Assembly: GCA_963576565.1 (NCBI GenBank)
Contig: OY755047.1
Location: 32,222,851-32,286,850, forward strand
Reading direction: 5' to 3'
From: Aspidapion aeneum
Taxonomy: Eukaryota; Arthropoda; Insecta; Coleoptera; Brentidae
Length of the DNA: 64,000 bases
In this document: in pieces, positions 20,761-35,500 of the stretch
Numbering within the stretch: the stretch's first letter is position 1
Layout: each line of letters opens with the position of its first letter
The notes under the pieces: model-generated
Told to the model about the DNA's origin: nothing
What the model saw: the letters and a program-made list of their open reading frames with translations, nothing else
Database searches by the model: none
Program-made: the position numbers and the translations under genes

Positions 20761-23700
20761 CTACAAAAAGAAACAGTATAATAGTAGTAGTGGGGGATGA
20801 CAGTTATTTCGGTAGCTCATTGGGCCTGTTCTGTTACAATTTCAGCCTATTTGAGAAAGAGTAACTCTTCCTTGCTCAGGATTGGTGCCCGTGGACCTGT
20901 TGTCTCATCCTTGCATAACCCGCACCTTTTGCCGAGGTGCCTTGATGTCTCTTCTTCCTGTCCACAGGCTGGGCAGGTAGGGTTTTTCTCGATTTCTATT
21001 CGTTTTATGTGCTTCCTTAAACGGTTATATACAGTTAGAATATCTATCAGCAGTGTCTTTTCGTGTCCTTCCCAGCAACCATTTAAGTCTGGTTGTTTTT
21101 GGTCGGTCTACGAACTGTTTCTGTTGCACAAGAGCTGTTTGGAGTATCGTGGGCCCAGTTTTCGAGTCCGCTCTGCACTTGTCTGTTAGTCACGCCCAGA
21201 AGTAACTCCGGTCCTACATAGTTGGATCCCACTCCGATCTGCGCGAGTTTGCCCGCCTTATCATTGCCTGGTACCCCTGCATGCCCCGGAATCCAAACTA
21301 ACGAAACAGCGTGTTCAGCGCTGCGCACTCTTCCACCAATGCGTCAACAATCTTACGCGCGCTGAGTGCCTTTATGCTTATATCCCGGCAGCTAATCAAC
21401 CGATTTTTATGAAAGTGATATTTTTCCTTTGTTCGATAGGGGTCAACTCTTAACTGCAAGTGAGGCATGAGATGTAAACAAGGATCCACACAGACTGAAA
21501 AAGCTCTCCTACTTACCAACAACACTGCTATCAGTGTCTCGTGCAGGTGTGCTTTCTTTGACAGTTTGATTATAATTGGAATCTTGTCTTTGCGGAGGGG
21601 GACCTCCTCTGCTGTTGTAGTTCCTGTCAGACCGCGGGCCGTCACCTCTAGGCCTGCGGCGCGATGGTGGGGGTTTACGCAGTGAATTTGATCGGCTTCC
21701 GCCTTCAGACCACTCCCCTCCCTCTCGACTTGAGATTGATTCTATAAAAACAATAAACATAAAACTAACATTGTTACAAGCGAACACTAGTAGAAGGGAA
21801 CCATTTTAAGCAGAACCATCCTTTTAATGAGAAAATAGGTATACAGCTGAGTAATATGGTGTTAAGCTGAGTTATTTTTCGTGTTGGCCACTATGATATG
21901 ATTGTTGAACCCAATAATTATAAATATGGCGGTGAATGCCTAGTCACTTAAAAATGTGCTCCGAAAATTTAGTGTATTACGCCAATAAATAGTGCGAATT
22001 TTATTCTAAAAACCAATGAAACTAATAAAAAAGGGTGCCGTGCATCGATCTTTGGTGATATTTTTTATATAAAACAAGTATTTCAGTGCAAAACAGGGGT
22101 GGTTGTGCCCTTATCTAGTGTAAATTTAAAGACGGAACTGACCTAGTAGGTACGGTCGGCAGTGTCTCGCTTCTCCACTGCGTACCTTGACAATTTTAGT
22201 ACGCCGCATACAAAGTTTAAACCACAGCGCACAGTACTGATAATGCAACATATGAGATTTAGAACTGTTGGTTTAATTTGATCTAAAAATAAACACTTAA
22301 ACGTGCAGGTGTAAATACCTACAAAAACAATTATATACTTATTTTTGCTAAAAGAAGTGTTTTTTGAGTTAAATGGCGGGAGAAGTTACTCTTGAAAACA
22401 TTAGGGCGCTTTTAGTGCAAAACTCTACTGATATTAAAAATCAACTCAGCGAAACTTTTGAAAATATTTTTGAAAAACACAATAAGAGAAATAAACAGCG
22501 GTTTAAACAGCTAGAGGATCAATGTGTCTTTATGGAAAGAAGGCTACGGAGAAACAATATATTGATATTTAATTTCAAACCACAACATTTTGAGTCCTTA
22601 AGAGAAGAAACTATACTAAACTTAAACAAGTGGCTCGATTTAAACCTAACTTTACAAGAAACAAATAATATATACAGATTGGGAAGAAAAGATACATCAC
22701 CAATTGTTGTAGAATTTTTGTGCTTCCACAGAAAATTAGACTTGTTCAAAAATAAGGACAAACTAAGGGCTGTTAAAGATTTAAACATTGCAATTGCAAA
22801 TGATTTGTGCCCTATAGATAGGAAAGAACAAAAAATATTACTAAAACACTTAAAAATAAACAAGGAAAAAAATATAGACTGCAAAATAAAAAATTTAAAA
22901 CTTATAGTAGGAGATAAAAACTACAGTGCAAGGGAGCTTGAAAACCAAGAAGGAAGGTCACGAAAACAATATTGCAACAGAAAAAAACACGGAACAAAAC
23001 AAGAGAAAGACTATAACTCCACTTAAAAGAAGAACGCGTCAAAAGAAGCCAAAAGTGAACAACTGATAAGTTTATTATTATTTATTTATTGTATAATTAT
23101 AATTAATTATTTTTTAGTATTAAATAAGTACCTACCTAATTTTCAAATTTTCTATAAATATTAAACATTGTTATTAATTAAAACTTTCAAAATAAAACTA
23201 AAATTATTTTTCTTTTACAAAAAATATAAAAAAAAATATTTAAACCAATAAAAATGAATAATTACCTTCAAAATTTTAAAACAAATGAAATAGAATCACT
23301 TGAAGTTAAAGATATTAAACAATTTCAAAATCAAATAAAAAAATTCAGCTTTGACTTTCAAGTAATTCATCAAAATATTAGAAGTCTTAACAAAAATTTT
23401 GATTTATTTTGGTTGCAAATTCAAGAAATATCGAATACAATTCATTGTGTAATTCTAACAGAAACATTTATAATTCCTGATATAAACTTGCATACACTTA
23501 GTGGTTTTAATATGATCTATAGCGAAGGGAACTTTAATTTACACGACGGAGTAGTAATATATCTCAAAGAAAACATATATTTTAATAAAGAAACAGTAAT
23601 AATTGGATGCCAAAATAACATTGAATTATCAGTAAAATATCAAGGTATATCAATTTTTATTACTGCCATCTATAGATCTCCATCAACAAATGAAAAAGAC

Positions 23701-26524
23701 TTTTTAAACAGCCTTTCTGATTATCTGATAAATTGTAATAAATCTCATGATATGCATTAGGAGACATTAACATTGACCTTCTCACTAAAGATAAAATAAC
23801 TGAAGACTACTTAAATATAATGTATGAAAAAGGTTTTTATCTTCAATTAATAAAGGCACTAGACTTGAAAATGGAAAGCTAAGTTGCTTAGATCATATTT
23901 TTATCAGGAAAAAAAATAATTTAAACATACAGAACTTGACTCCGATAGTATATCAGACGGACATAACAGATCATTATACTACCTTTTTACAAGTAAATTT
24001 GAAAAATCCCGAACAGAAAGCTCAGACTGAAAACACAATAACAAAAATAATATTTAATGAAAAACTTTTTATAAACTCCATTAAAACCGAAAATTGGCAA
24101 AACGTCTATGAAGAAGTAAATATCAATAGAGCAACAGATAACTTTATATCGACAATCATAAATCATGTGTCACACTGTACAAAAACAGTTCAACAAAAAT
24201 TATTTAAAAAAAAGACACCATGGTTTACCAAAGAAATAAAAAACAACATAAAAATTAAAAATAGACTCTTTAAAACAAAATCGGAGAACCCGTCAACTGT
24301 CAATGTCGAAAGCTACAAAAAACATAGAAATAGTTTAAACCTTTTAATAAAAATACAAAAGCAAAATATTTTCAAAAACAGTTATATGAAAACCAAAATG
24401 ATTCAAACACATTATGGGACGTTGTTAATAAAATTTGTCCAAAAAACAAAAAATCTAAAATTTATGAAATAAACACACAGAATGGAGAAATCGTAACTGA
24501 CGCAAAAGATTTATCAAACAACTTTGTTGTTTTTTACAAATGTTGGAAAAAACTTATCCAAAAAATTAAAAAAATGCAAATATTATCAAAAATCAAGAAA
24601 AACAAAACGCACAAATAACTTTTTTATGCGGCCAACGACAGTTCAAGAAATTAAAGAAACAATAAACGAATTAAAACCCAAAAAAGCCCCAGGTTATGAT
24701 AAAATCACAAGGGAACTTACAAAAAAAATATCAGATTACATAGCTAAGCCATTAAGATACTTAATTAATAACTCTTTTACGTCGGGAATTTTTCCACAAA
24801 CCTTTAAAACTACCATAATTAAACCTTTGTTTAAAACCGGAACAAACATACTATAGGCCAATTTCACTAATAACTAGTTTTGCAAAGGTTCTTGAAAAAA
24901 TAATAAAAAAACGTCTTAATAATTTCCTAGAAAAAAACAAAATTCTGTCACCAACGCAATTTGGATTTTGAAACAACAAGTCGACCGAAGATGCAATAGA
25001 ATATTTAACAACAAAAATATATAAAAACCTTGATTCAAAAAAACCATCTCTTGTAATATTTCTAGATCTATCGAAAGCATTCGATACGGTTGACCACAAT
25101 TTATTGGCTGAAGAACTTAGGAACATTGGAATCACAGGAAAATCTCTGGATCTTTTTAAAGACTACCTTTCAGAAAGAACCTAAACTGTTGAAATAGAAA
25201 ATACAAGTAGCTACTCAAGAATAATTACAACTGGTGTACCACAGTATTAGGACCTATTTTATTTAACATTTATTTTCATGGTCTCTTTGACATTGACATT
25301 GACGGGGCGATAGTAAATTTTGCAGACGATACAGGTCTTTACTTTACTGATGATACTTGGGACCTCTTAAAACAAAAAGCCGAAAAAGAAACAAAAAAAA
25401 TATTACATTATTTAAATGAAATGAACTTGAGAGTAAATTACACTAAAACATTCTTTATTCCATTTACTTCTTATTCAAATAACTTACCCACCTTTAATAA
25501 ATTGGACATATTTAATGATAATACATGTGATTGTGCTCCAATATCAATTAAAAAAACATTAAAAATAAAATATCTTGGACTCTACATTGATGCACATATG
25601 CGATGGCACGAACATACAAACATACACCAAGCACTTTTAGAACCTCATTTAAATTACGGAATAGTTGCCTGGGGTGGGGCAACAAATAATCATTTGGATT
25701 GCGTGGAAAAAATACAAAAATGGTGTATAAAAATAATTTTTTAAAAGCCTTATCAATACCCAACAGAACTTTTATTTAGAGAAACAACATTTTTTGATCT
25801 AAGGCAGCTTTTTTGCTATAGTATTATGGTAAGACAACAAAATAATAAACACAAAATAATCTATAGAGAACATTCTTATAACACTAGGCAGATAGTAAAT
25901 ATAGTCCCAAAGGTCGAAAAAACTATTACGCAATGAAGCTATTACTTTTTAGGGCCAAAGTTATATAATTATATTCCGGAAAACATTAAAATACTTGACA
26001 ACATACATAAATTCAAACTAAACTTAAAATCTTGGTTAAAAACAATATCACGGCAAAATATTCAAAACTGGATTGATTTAAAAAATACGTATTATACACA
26101 AAATTAAAACCAATTCAAAAATAAAATATATTATACAGTCGAACCTCTCTAACTCGAACCTCTATAACTCGAACCCCTCTATAACTCGAACCTTTTACGC
26201 GGCCCCTTCACTTTTTACATGTATTTTAACCTATGTATCTCGAGTTTTTATAACTCGAACTCTCCATAACTCGAACTGTTTTGGTTGTCCCTTCAAGTTC
26301 GAGTTATAGAGGTTCGACTGTACTTTATTATGTGATAATAAAAACCCTAAGAAAATATAATTTTAAAATATAAGTAAAAAATATAAATTACCTATTATGA
26401 CAAAAACCTCTACTAGTACAGACAAAAAAACTGATTAGGACACTTTTCCCTTATTTAGATCACAATCCCGATCAGCGTCAAATGATTTAAAAAAAATAAC
26501 ATAAAATGAGTAGGTACTTAACAA

Positions 26525-26592
<68 letters not shown>

Positions 26593-29500
26593 ATTAAGGC
26601 TAGATATTACAAAAAATTATTAGTATTTTTATTTCCTTTATATTTAGATGAAATATTTCCATAAGTATTTGATTAGTTATTAAATTAGGAATAGACAACT
26701 CTTTTGAAATAGATTAGAATAATTTAAAATCCGCCATGCCAATAAATAAAATATTTTATTTTTGCAAACAAGTCCCTGGGACTTTAAAATGCATACGAAA
26801 TATATTTATTTACTGCAAAATGGTGCGAAAAGAAAAATTGTTAATTATACAAAAGTAAGCTGTAAATAAATATATTGAATTGAATTGAATTATTCGACGT
26901 CTAAGTCCTTAAACTTACATTTAAAGAAATTAAAAGTTATTCTAACTTTGTGTAAACTATTATGACTTAAAGCATTAGTTTTACTAAATGATTTAAAAAA
27001 TTCGCGGAAAAGAATGACGTCATCCAGATAAACTCTATTCCAATGGTATAGGACACACTCTTACCATTAATTTAAAAGACTTCATATTTATATTTAGGCC
27101 CAAACGTCACACTAATACTAGCCCTATTCACATTTGCTTACTGAACGAGCTTCCCGATCCCACGTAAATTTCCTAAAAAAGCAGAATTCAAAGCCAAACC
27201 GGCTGATTCGCAAATCCCATTTTTTAAATCTTTAATTTTGTATTGAGAAAAATATTTAAATTTTTGGTGCAACGAGGCATCAAAGCCAGACCCTTGCGGA
27301 TTTTCTTTTTCGTTGGTTTTGTCTAAATCAGAAAACCGCAGCCTAACCAAAGGGCATTCTTTTTAAAGTAAAAACCCAAATACCAAAGGGCATTCTACTA
27401 AATATATACAAACCATGCTATTTTTTTTTTTTGTCTAAAAACCGAAACATAAAATATCAAAGCGACGAATAGGTTAACTAAGCTAGAAAATATTAGTCCA
27501 AATGGTATTTTACTACTGTGTTGATACATTAATGGTATGGCCACCGTATCTTATTTGGTTAATTAGAATTATAGACACCAACCCCAGCACCTCGGAATAG
27601 GAAAGCTATGCGCATTTTCTAATTCGTTGGTATCGACTAAATCAGAAAACGGCAGGAGCCAAAAGGTATTCTGCTAAATCCACAAAGATAATGCTAAGAA
27701 GAGGTAGATTTATTTTTGGTTTAGAGTTTAGAGTAAAAAGGCAAAGGGCATTCTACTAAATGTTTACAAAAAATGCTAGAATTATTTATGTTTTGGGCTA
27801 AAAACCCCAACATAAAATACCAAAGCAAGGAATAATTCGTTGGTATCGACTAAATCAGAAAACGGCAGCTTAGCCAAAGGGCATTCCACTAAATCCACAA
27901 ACACAATGCTGGGGAGAGGTTTGGTTTAGAGTAAAAACTCCAAGAATGCCAACGAGCATTCTACTTAATGTATACAAACCATGCTGGATTTATTTGATTT
28001 GGGCTAAAATCCCTAACATAAAATACCAAAGCGAGGAGTAGGGACACTAGGCCAGAAAATATTAGTCCAAAGGGCATTTTACAACTGGGTTGATACGGTC
28101 ACGAATGTCACCGTATCCTATGTGGTGAATTAGAATTATAGACACCAAAGCCAGTACCTCGGAATAGGAAAGCTATGCGCATTTTCTAATTCGTTGGTAG
28201 TATCGACTAAATCAGAAAATGGCAGCTTAACCAAAGGTCTACTAAATCCATAAAGACAATGCTAGAGAGCGATAGAATTATTTTTGTTTTAGAGTAAAAA
28301 CCCCAAGAACGCCGAAGGGCACTATTCTACTAAATGCATACAAAGCATGCTAGAATTGTTTTGGGTAAAAAATTACCACATAAGATATCAGAGCGAGGAA
28401 TATCGGAACTACGCCACAAAATAGTCCTTTTATCATTCTATCAAATTCAGAGACCAAGCCTGAGGGTATAAATTATTTTCAGACTGACAGATGACGCGAG
28501 GACACTTTTAAACCTCAACAGCTTAATTTCTTTATCTTTAATCCTCGTTCAGGTGTCTTTAGCTGCCAGAATCCTGTTGGGCATTACCTGTTACGGCCCT
28601 GAACCCAAACGAGGATCCAAATAAGAGAAATTAAGCTATAAATCGCAAAAGTGGTAATATGGACCATATGAAAATGTTAATTTTAAGATTCGAACATTGT
28701 AATGCATTGAAAGAGTAATCAATTTTATATTGTTACCTCTATCGGCACTAGAAGCCTCATGACTATCTAACACAGTATCCTCATCATCATGGTTCCTACG
28801 CCTATCATCTCCTCTTCTACCGCCTCCTTCGCCACCTCTGCGACCCCCACCTCCTCGACTACCACGGTAACTGTCACGATAGACTCGGCTGCGAGGCGGT
28901 CCCATGTCCAGACGTTCGTCGACCGTATCCGGGGTTTCATGCCTAGAACCTAAAAAACCATAATAGAAAAAATATAAATAAAGACGTCCTATACATGAGT
29001 AACAAGTACAACATTTATATTAAAAACAAATTTGGGCATCAGCGCAGATGCTAAATCAAGAAAATATTCTAACCAAAATACTCACCGTACAATTTTAGGA
29101 CTCTCTATTTTTAACAAAAGCCCGGACGAAAATACTGTTCCAAATTGAAATTAGTAGAAAGTCAGCTCGTAATTTGTTTATTTTTAATAAGGAAATAGTT
29201 CTTTTATTGACGCAAAGCAATACATTTCCAGATGTAAAATCAGTCGGACGGATAAGCTTTAGCTGCGGGAAATAAATTATGATTGTAAAGCTTGTGTGAT
29301 GATGCAACTTTTAAATGCTTATATTTTGATTCCACCAGCAACAAAGACGCGAATTCACCAGTATCGCTATCCTCTAAATTAGGAAAAACAAAGAATCCCT
29401 CTGAAATACAAATTGCTGATTGGCTGAAGCAGATACTTTCTCTCAGTTTTGACACAGATGCCATTATTTGTGGTAAAATTTGTTCTACTGGTTCCTCGTC

Positions 29501-32500
29501 AGAGAAATGGAAACAAACTTTTACCATCAAACATGATGTCATTAATGCCAAAAGTGAGAGAAATTGCAAGTATTGACCAATCAGATGCATGTATTTGAGG
29601 ATGGTTTCTCATTTCTCCCTAATTAGAAGAAAATCTATACAGGTGTTAAAAGAGCTTTATTGTTACGAGATTTGACAACAAATAATAAGGAAACACGTAA
29701 AACCCTCATACTTTAAATTATTTTTATAAAATTACTTAACGTTTGACAACCGTGCATGAAGACGGTAATTATAAGAGAAATGCGCATATATAGTGTTTGC
29801 ATGGTAACAGTTTAAAGGTAAGTATTAGCGACGGATTGTTCTGTTATTCGTTCTCTTCTTTTAAATGCGAGAGTCAGAGAGCGTTTAACCAAGAAACGTC
29901 AAAATATCATGCATTTTCAGTTCTTTTAACCAAAGATAACCTACCTTGGGAGCAGGGTTATTATTGGTTAATAAAACAATGAAAATGCACGATTTTTTGA
30001 CGTTCCTTTGTTAAACGCTCTCTTAGATTCTTGCATTTAAAGAAAGAGAACAGATAACCGGACGTTCCATTGCTAATTAAAGTTTGCACAAGCTCGAAGA
30101 AAAAAAACTATTTTTGTAAAATCATCAAAAAGCAAAAACCATTTCAAAGTTTTTGTTTTAACTTACTGGCGCGTCTACACTGTATTTAAAGACCCATGTC
30201 CACTTGCAAGTCGGCTGCCCAAGAATAAAACAAAGGAATCAAGTTTTTTTTTAATTCACCGTTTCTTACGCACATTTTGGTATAAGAATTTTTTTAATCG
30301 GTTAAGAAATACCGAAGTTATGATATGATTTACACCAAGTTTATTTACTCCTATGCTTTTAAAAAACTTGAATTTTTTTAGGTATTAATAAATCTGCAAT
30401 TACTTTTTTTTAATTTTCGGCAGCTGAGGTAAATTTGCGAAAACTACTTTCACAAGTAACTCGCAACACTTGTAAACAAGAGCTTGAGCAAAATTGCTGA
30501 AAGTTTTATTTTGACGTATGTCAAAAATTATAACTTTCAGCAATATTTTGCAATTTTACTCGCGAGTGCACACGGGGCTTTACGATCAAGGAAGATACTT
30601 GTTAAGAATATTTGTTAGTGATGTTAGGGATGGGAATCAATAGTGACTGGTGGAAGCATGGCAACCTTTCAATGCAAATGTTTGGTTAGTACAAGCATGA
30701 GACAAAACAAATTCATAAAAAAGCTATAAAAACAACTAAAATTACATAAAATAAAACTTTGTTGAAAGGGTACCACCTAATCCAAAAAGCCACTAAATAA
30801 TAAAAAACATTAAAATTAAATAAAACCGTTATGGTCAAACCAAAATTGTTTTTAGTCAAAATTCGATTTTAGTAGAAAATTATCGCACAAACTGAAATTC
30901 TGTAAATAAGGCTGTATTTTTTCTAAGTTAAAAATGAAAGCTATTCAAACCAGGTAGGATTATGATAAAAGTTTGTGAATTTATCAAAAATATAGCCTTA
31001 TCATAGAATTTTTGTTAGAAAAAAAACTGTCGCAGTTTAGTATTTGCAGTGACAACAATGGTAAAAGGCGCTTCTAATAGCTAGTTTTAAATAGGACGCC
31101 ATTGTTTTGAAATGTTATAAAATTTGTATTTTTTTTATAATGACGATCTATGGTTTTCATTTCACTCTTATTTGAGCTATTAAAAATAATGTAATCAGAT
31201 TTTTGCTACACCTAAAACGAAGAAAAGTTAGAAAGTTGCCACAAAAATGTTTCCACTGAATTAAAATATCTGTTACTGAGCTATTAAACTCTATGATTTT
31301 AAAAAATCCGAAGTGTTGCTAAAATCTGTTTATACCATTTTTCAGAGCTGACAACAAGAATGAATATACGACATTTCTATTCAGTCCTATGGACAACAAG
31401 ATCGACTAATAAAACAATAAAACTAATAATTGATTGATTACCCTTGACGTCACTGCACGGACTAAAAACCGATTTCAAAAACGCAAGTTGACTTAAATCA
31501 TGCTTGGTTTGAGCACAACCTTCGGTTTGTTTTTGGTATTTTTTTTATTTCTAAAAAAAGTCTTTTACAATTTTAAAGATACGAGACAAATGTAGTGAGC
31601 CAGTCTTTACATCAATCAAGTTTTTTTGGCGTTATGTTGCCAAATCTCTATTTAATTGTGTGGTATATATACAGCGTGATCCAAATTGAGGAATTTTAAA
31701 GCACTTCCAGGAGAGCTACAAAAAACTGACTTGAAATTTGAGCGTCGCAAAGGGGGCCAGTATTTTCTCTACCCCGAAAATACCTTAAAACCTCTTAAAA
31801 TTTGACAATTTAGAACACCCTGTACATGGGAGTTATTTTTTTAAATAAGACACCAAACTAAGCAATATAGGGTGAAATCAACACAAGGTAATGTGAAGAT
31901 GTTACAAATAATATACTTTAACAAGAAGAGACAAGTCAATCAAAAGCATTGTGATATGGGCAAAAAATATGTGACGTCACGTGTGCGTTGAATAATATTT
32001 AAACAGTTTTCTACCCTAAGAGGAATTTTGTATAACCGTTCAACTTCACAAGACGCTAGCCCTACCAAGTCCACTTTCAATCCCTGACTTCGCATGCGCA
32101 GATCTACCAATATTATTTACCTCATGTGTTAGAATAGATGAATATAGGGTGATTTTCACTTGAATGATTCTAACCACATGAAAATAGAAAGTTTCAAAAA
32201 CCTAACCTAACGAAACCTAATCAAATCTAACCGAACCGAACCAAAGCAAACTAAACCAATAATTTTTTCCAAAAAAAAAACTTTCCTGAACCCGGGATCC
32301 TAGAGGATGTGAATCCGAACCGAACCGAACCTAACTAAACTGAACCAAACCTAACCTAACCAAACTAAACTACAACACACTCTATTTAGTTGGGTATGGT
32401 TAGGTTTGGATAGGTTCGGTTCGGTACGGTCCGGTTCGGATTCACATCCTCTTGGATCCCGGGTAGGAAGTCAGGAAAGTTTTTTTTTGAAAAAAATTAT

Positions 32501-35500
32501 TGGTTTAGTTTGCTTTGGTTCGGTTCGGTTAGATTTGATTAGGTTTCGTTAGGTTAGGTTTTTGAAACTTTCTATTTTCATGTGGTTAGAATCATTCAAG
32601 TGAAAATCACCCTGTACATCTATTCTAATACATGAGGTAAATAATATTAGTAGATCTGCGCATGCGAAGTCAGGGATTGAAAGTGGACTTGGTAGGGCTA
32701 GCGTCTTGTTTCAACTTCATATTTAAACAAGAAAGCAACAAGCTTTTTAATGTAAATGAAGATACTTACAGTTCTAAAACGGAAACTAAAATTTCAAACA
32801 TTTTATCTCAGTGTGAAGTACTGTTCTACATATTATATTTCTGAAGACAATTTCAACCCAATTTTAATATTTTCAAGATAAGTTTATCGATAAGATAAGC
32901 TGAAACATTTTTATATTATGAAGAGTCTGTGTAAGCCGTAATAACTGTTAAAAAGACAAACGTCAACTAGGTTTGTCTAGTTTATTTAAAATATTAGAAT
33001 TAGTCAATGTCCTTAAATGGCGACAGTAGCACCGACATTAACCCAATGATGTCCAAACAAGTTTTCAAAAGGATAACCATTGACAAGAAAAGTTGCCAAA
33101 ATAACGGCTTCATTCATTTGAGGCGGTTGACCTTTATACTGTAGGTTCGTATTGGCGATTTCAACAATATTTATGAATTTGGTTTGGTCACAAGACTCAC
33201 CCGAACGTGATTAATCACATGCGCATTGAATCACCGAATTTTAAATGAGTTTATAATTCAAAGCCCACTTGAATTCGCCAGGGTTGCCACGTTTTAAGTA
33301 CTTGCTGGCCCACACGCTGTCAAAAATTTAATAAAACGCGACCTCACGTTTCCTGAAAATCATTTTTGTATTTAAAAAATCAACTTTCGCTTCAAATCAA
33401 ATGGCATTTTTTTTTATTTATCGCTAATATCACAGTCAAGTAAATTACACAGGGATGATGAAGTTAGTTATTAAAGACCAAAGTAAATAGGAATTTCTCT
33501 ACATTTAAGCAGAGGTTTAAAATGTCTGTTTGTCAGACAGAACGGTCATTTAAATGAATTTATCTTTGCATCAGCTGGTTTTGCGGATTTTCACTGTTAA
33601 CTGTACACTAGAAATATAAAATAATAAACAGATTCACAAGTGTCCATTGGCTTTACTACTGACATTTTAAAACCCTTTGCTGTTTTTGCAGCATTTCCAG
33701 TGTTTTAAGGTTTAAAGTTTGGTAAAGTTCAGTTTTTCAAAAACTATTGAAAGTTAAATCTTTCTTGATACTTTATTTAAAGAAAAACCTTTTTAAAGCA
33801 ATGCTTGGGATAATTGACACAATAATGACGTGACAACCTATCAAATAAGTGGGCTAATCTACCAGATTTTTCTAGTGTTCTTATAATGCTTAGTTTGGTA
33901 TCTCACAAAAAACTCCCCTTCTACCGGATTTAAAATCAATGCACATTATTGGGTTTTATTTCAAATGTCATTATAGTTTCAAACACCTAGACATCATATG
34001 ACATGTTATGTCAACTTGAATAGGTTACTAAAATTATGTAACTTTGAAGATTTGTTCTATCATAAAACCCCAAACTATGACTGACAATATTTTCACAATT
34101 AATTTAATGAAATTTGCCTGTTTTTTTTTAGTGAAGCTATTTAGTTATTTTTAAAACTATAATGACAATGAAATTTACAGAAAAGTATATGTGCCCTTCT
34201 ACTTTTGACGTGGCATAGTTGTTACGTACCCTCTCGACAAAGTTTTTATTATTACTTTTTTAACAAATTGAGAATTCTGAAGCCTCTTTGGGGGGGGTTA
34301 CTCTAAGTTTTTGCGTCGTATTTTAACAGCAATAATCAGTATCAAAACTTTTTGTTTTTTTCTATTTTGAAAGTCCACTTAAAAAACCAACTTCAATGTT
34401 GACCAGATCATAAAGATCACGTGATAATTGAGCTGATTCATTAATACGAGAATACATAATAATGATATAATCGCTTTTTTTTAACATATTTATGATTTTA
34501 TTGCTTTCTCTTATACTTATGCATGTTGGATTTTACACTTCTTTTCTTTGGAAATTGGTAATGACTTTATGTATAATTAAGATGCTACAAAAAACCAAAT
34601 TAAGACGATAACTGTTTCGATTCATTCCAAGTTTTCATAAAAAAGTTTTTAATTTCTAAGGATATAAAGTCTGATAAGGTGCGTTCGGTTCGGTTCGTTC
34701 TCAAAGGACCTAATCTATTCGTATCATGATACAAAAACAAAATAAAAATAAATTTGTCATTTAAGGCGTCAAAAACATCTCCCATTAGACTTAACCTTCC
34801 CCTCTTTCCCATACATATCATTGGTTACAAAAAATTTTGCCTAATAAAACACACAAAAATCAAAATGACAGAAGTTTTAGGGTTTTCCCAACAAGTTTTT
34901 ATGACATTAAATTTAACCAGTTTTGTTTTGTTGTAAGTATAACTTTATGTATAATACGGCATAAAAACTTTTCATAATAAGTTCAATAATGCTGCTAAAA
35001 TACGACGATTCTAAATATTTGACATACATCATAAGTAGATGTGGATGTTTCATTATTCAAATTAAAAGATCGGCTAAAAATAAGTACAAAAATTTACGGA
35101 TTTAATTTTTTTGATCGGTAATTTTTATGACACCTTTTATTAAATTATAATTTAGTATTTCTCAAAATTCAAACCAAATGCCGAGAATTTGTAGAGCCAA
35201 CAAAACATTCACATCTACCAATATAAAACAAGCCATCAAGAAGTTTTTTTTTCACAAAGTTGCGAAAAAATATGGATTTTATTAAATATCCAATAGCGTT
35301 TGCTACAAGATAGACACGTGAGGCTAAAAACCAATGTGTTTCATAAGAAACTATTCGACAGATTTTTTTAAAATACTGTTAAGTTGTTATAGCGAGAAAA
35401 AAGTTTTTTTAGCAGAGAAAGGAAATGTCGTTTCTAACACACATGATTTTTTTGTCTCACATTTCCATGTGTATTTTTTTAAATATTTTTTTGGCGCAAC

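Larger units (their letters stand above)
22000..26893 (+). mobile_element. CR1/L2-like (Crack/Daphne-type) non-LTR retrotransposon, degenerate
   Basis: It has an intact ORF1 (22373-23026), a broken ORF2 (23254 to about 26107) and a 3' tail of (TTGAA)n ending near 26893, typical of CR1/L2-group LINEs. The 5' limit, about 22000, is a guess. It lies in Fmr1 intron 10, antisense to the gene. A pogo MITE (26136-26323) and a (TA)n tract lie in its 3' UTR. Confidence 0.85.

Noticed and set aside
22519..22884. 121-codon minus-strand frame
   Set aside because: Antisense shadow of LINE ORF1.
29240..29590. Overlapping open frames on both strands (116 codons minus, 94 codons plus)
   Set aside because: Two competing frames on the same DNA, no recognisable domain, no convincing splice sites and no link to Fmr1 phases. 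Could be a gene relic but not supportable.
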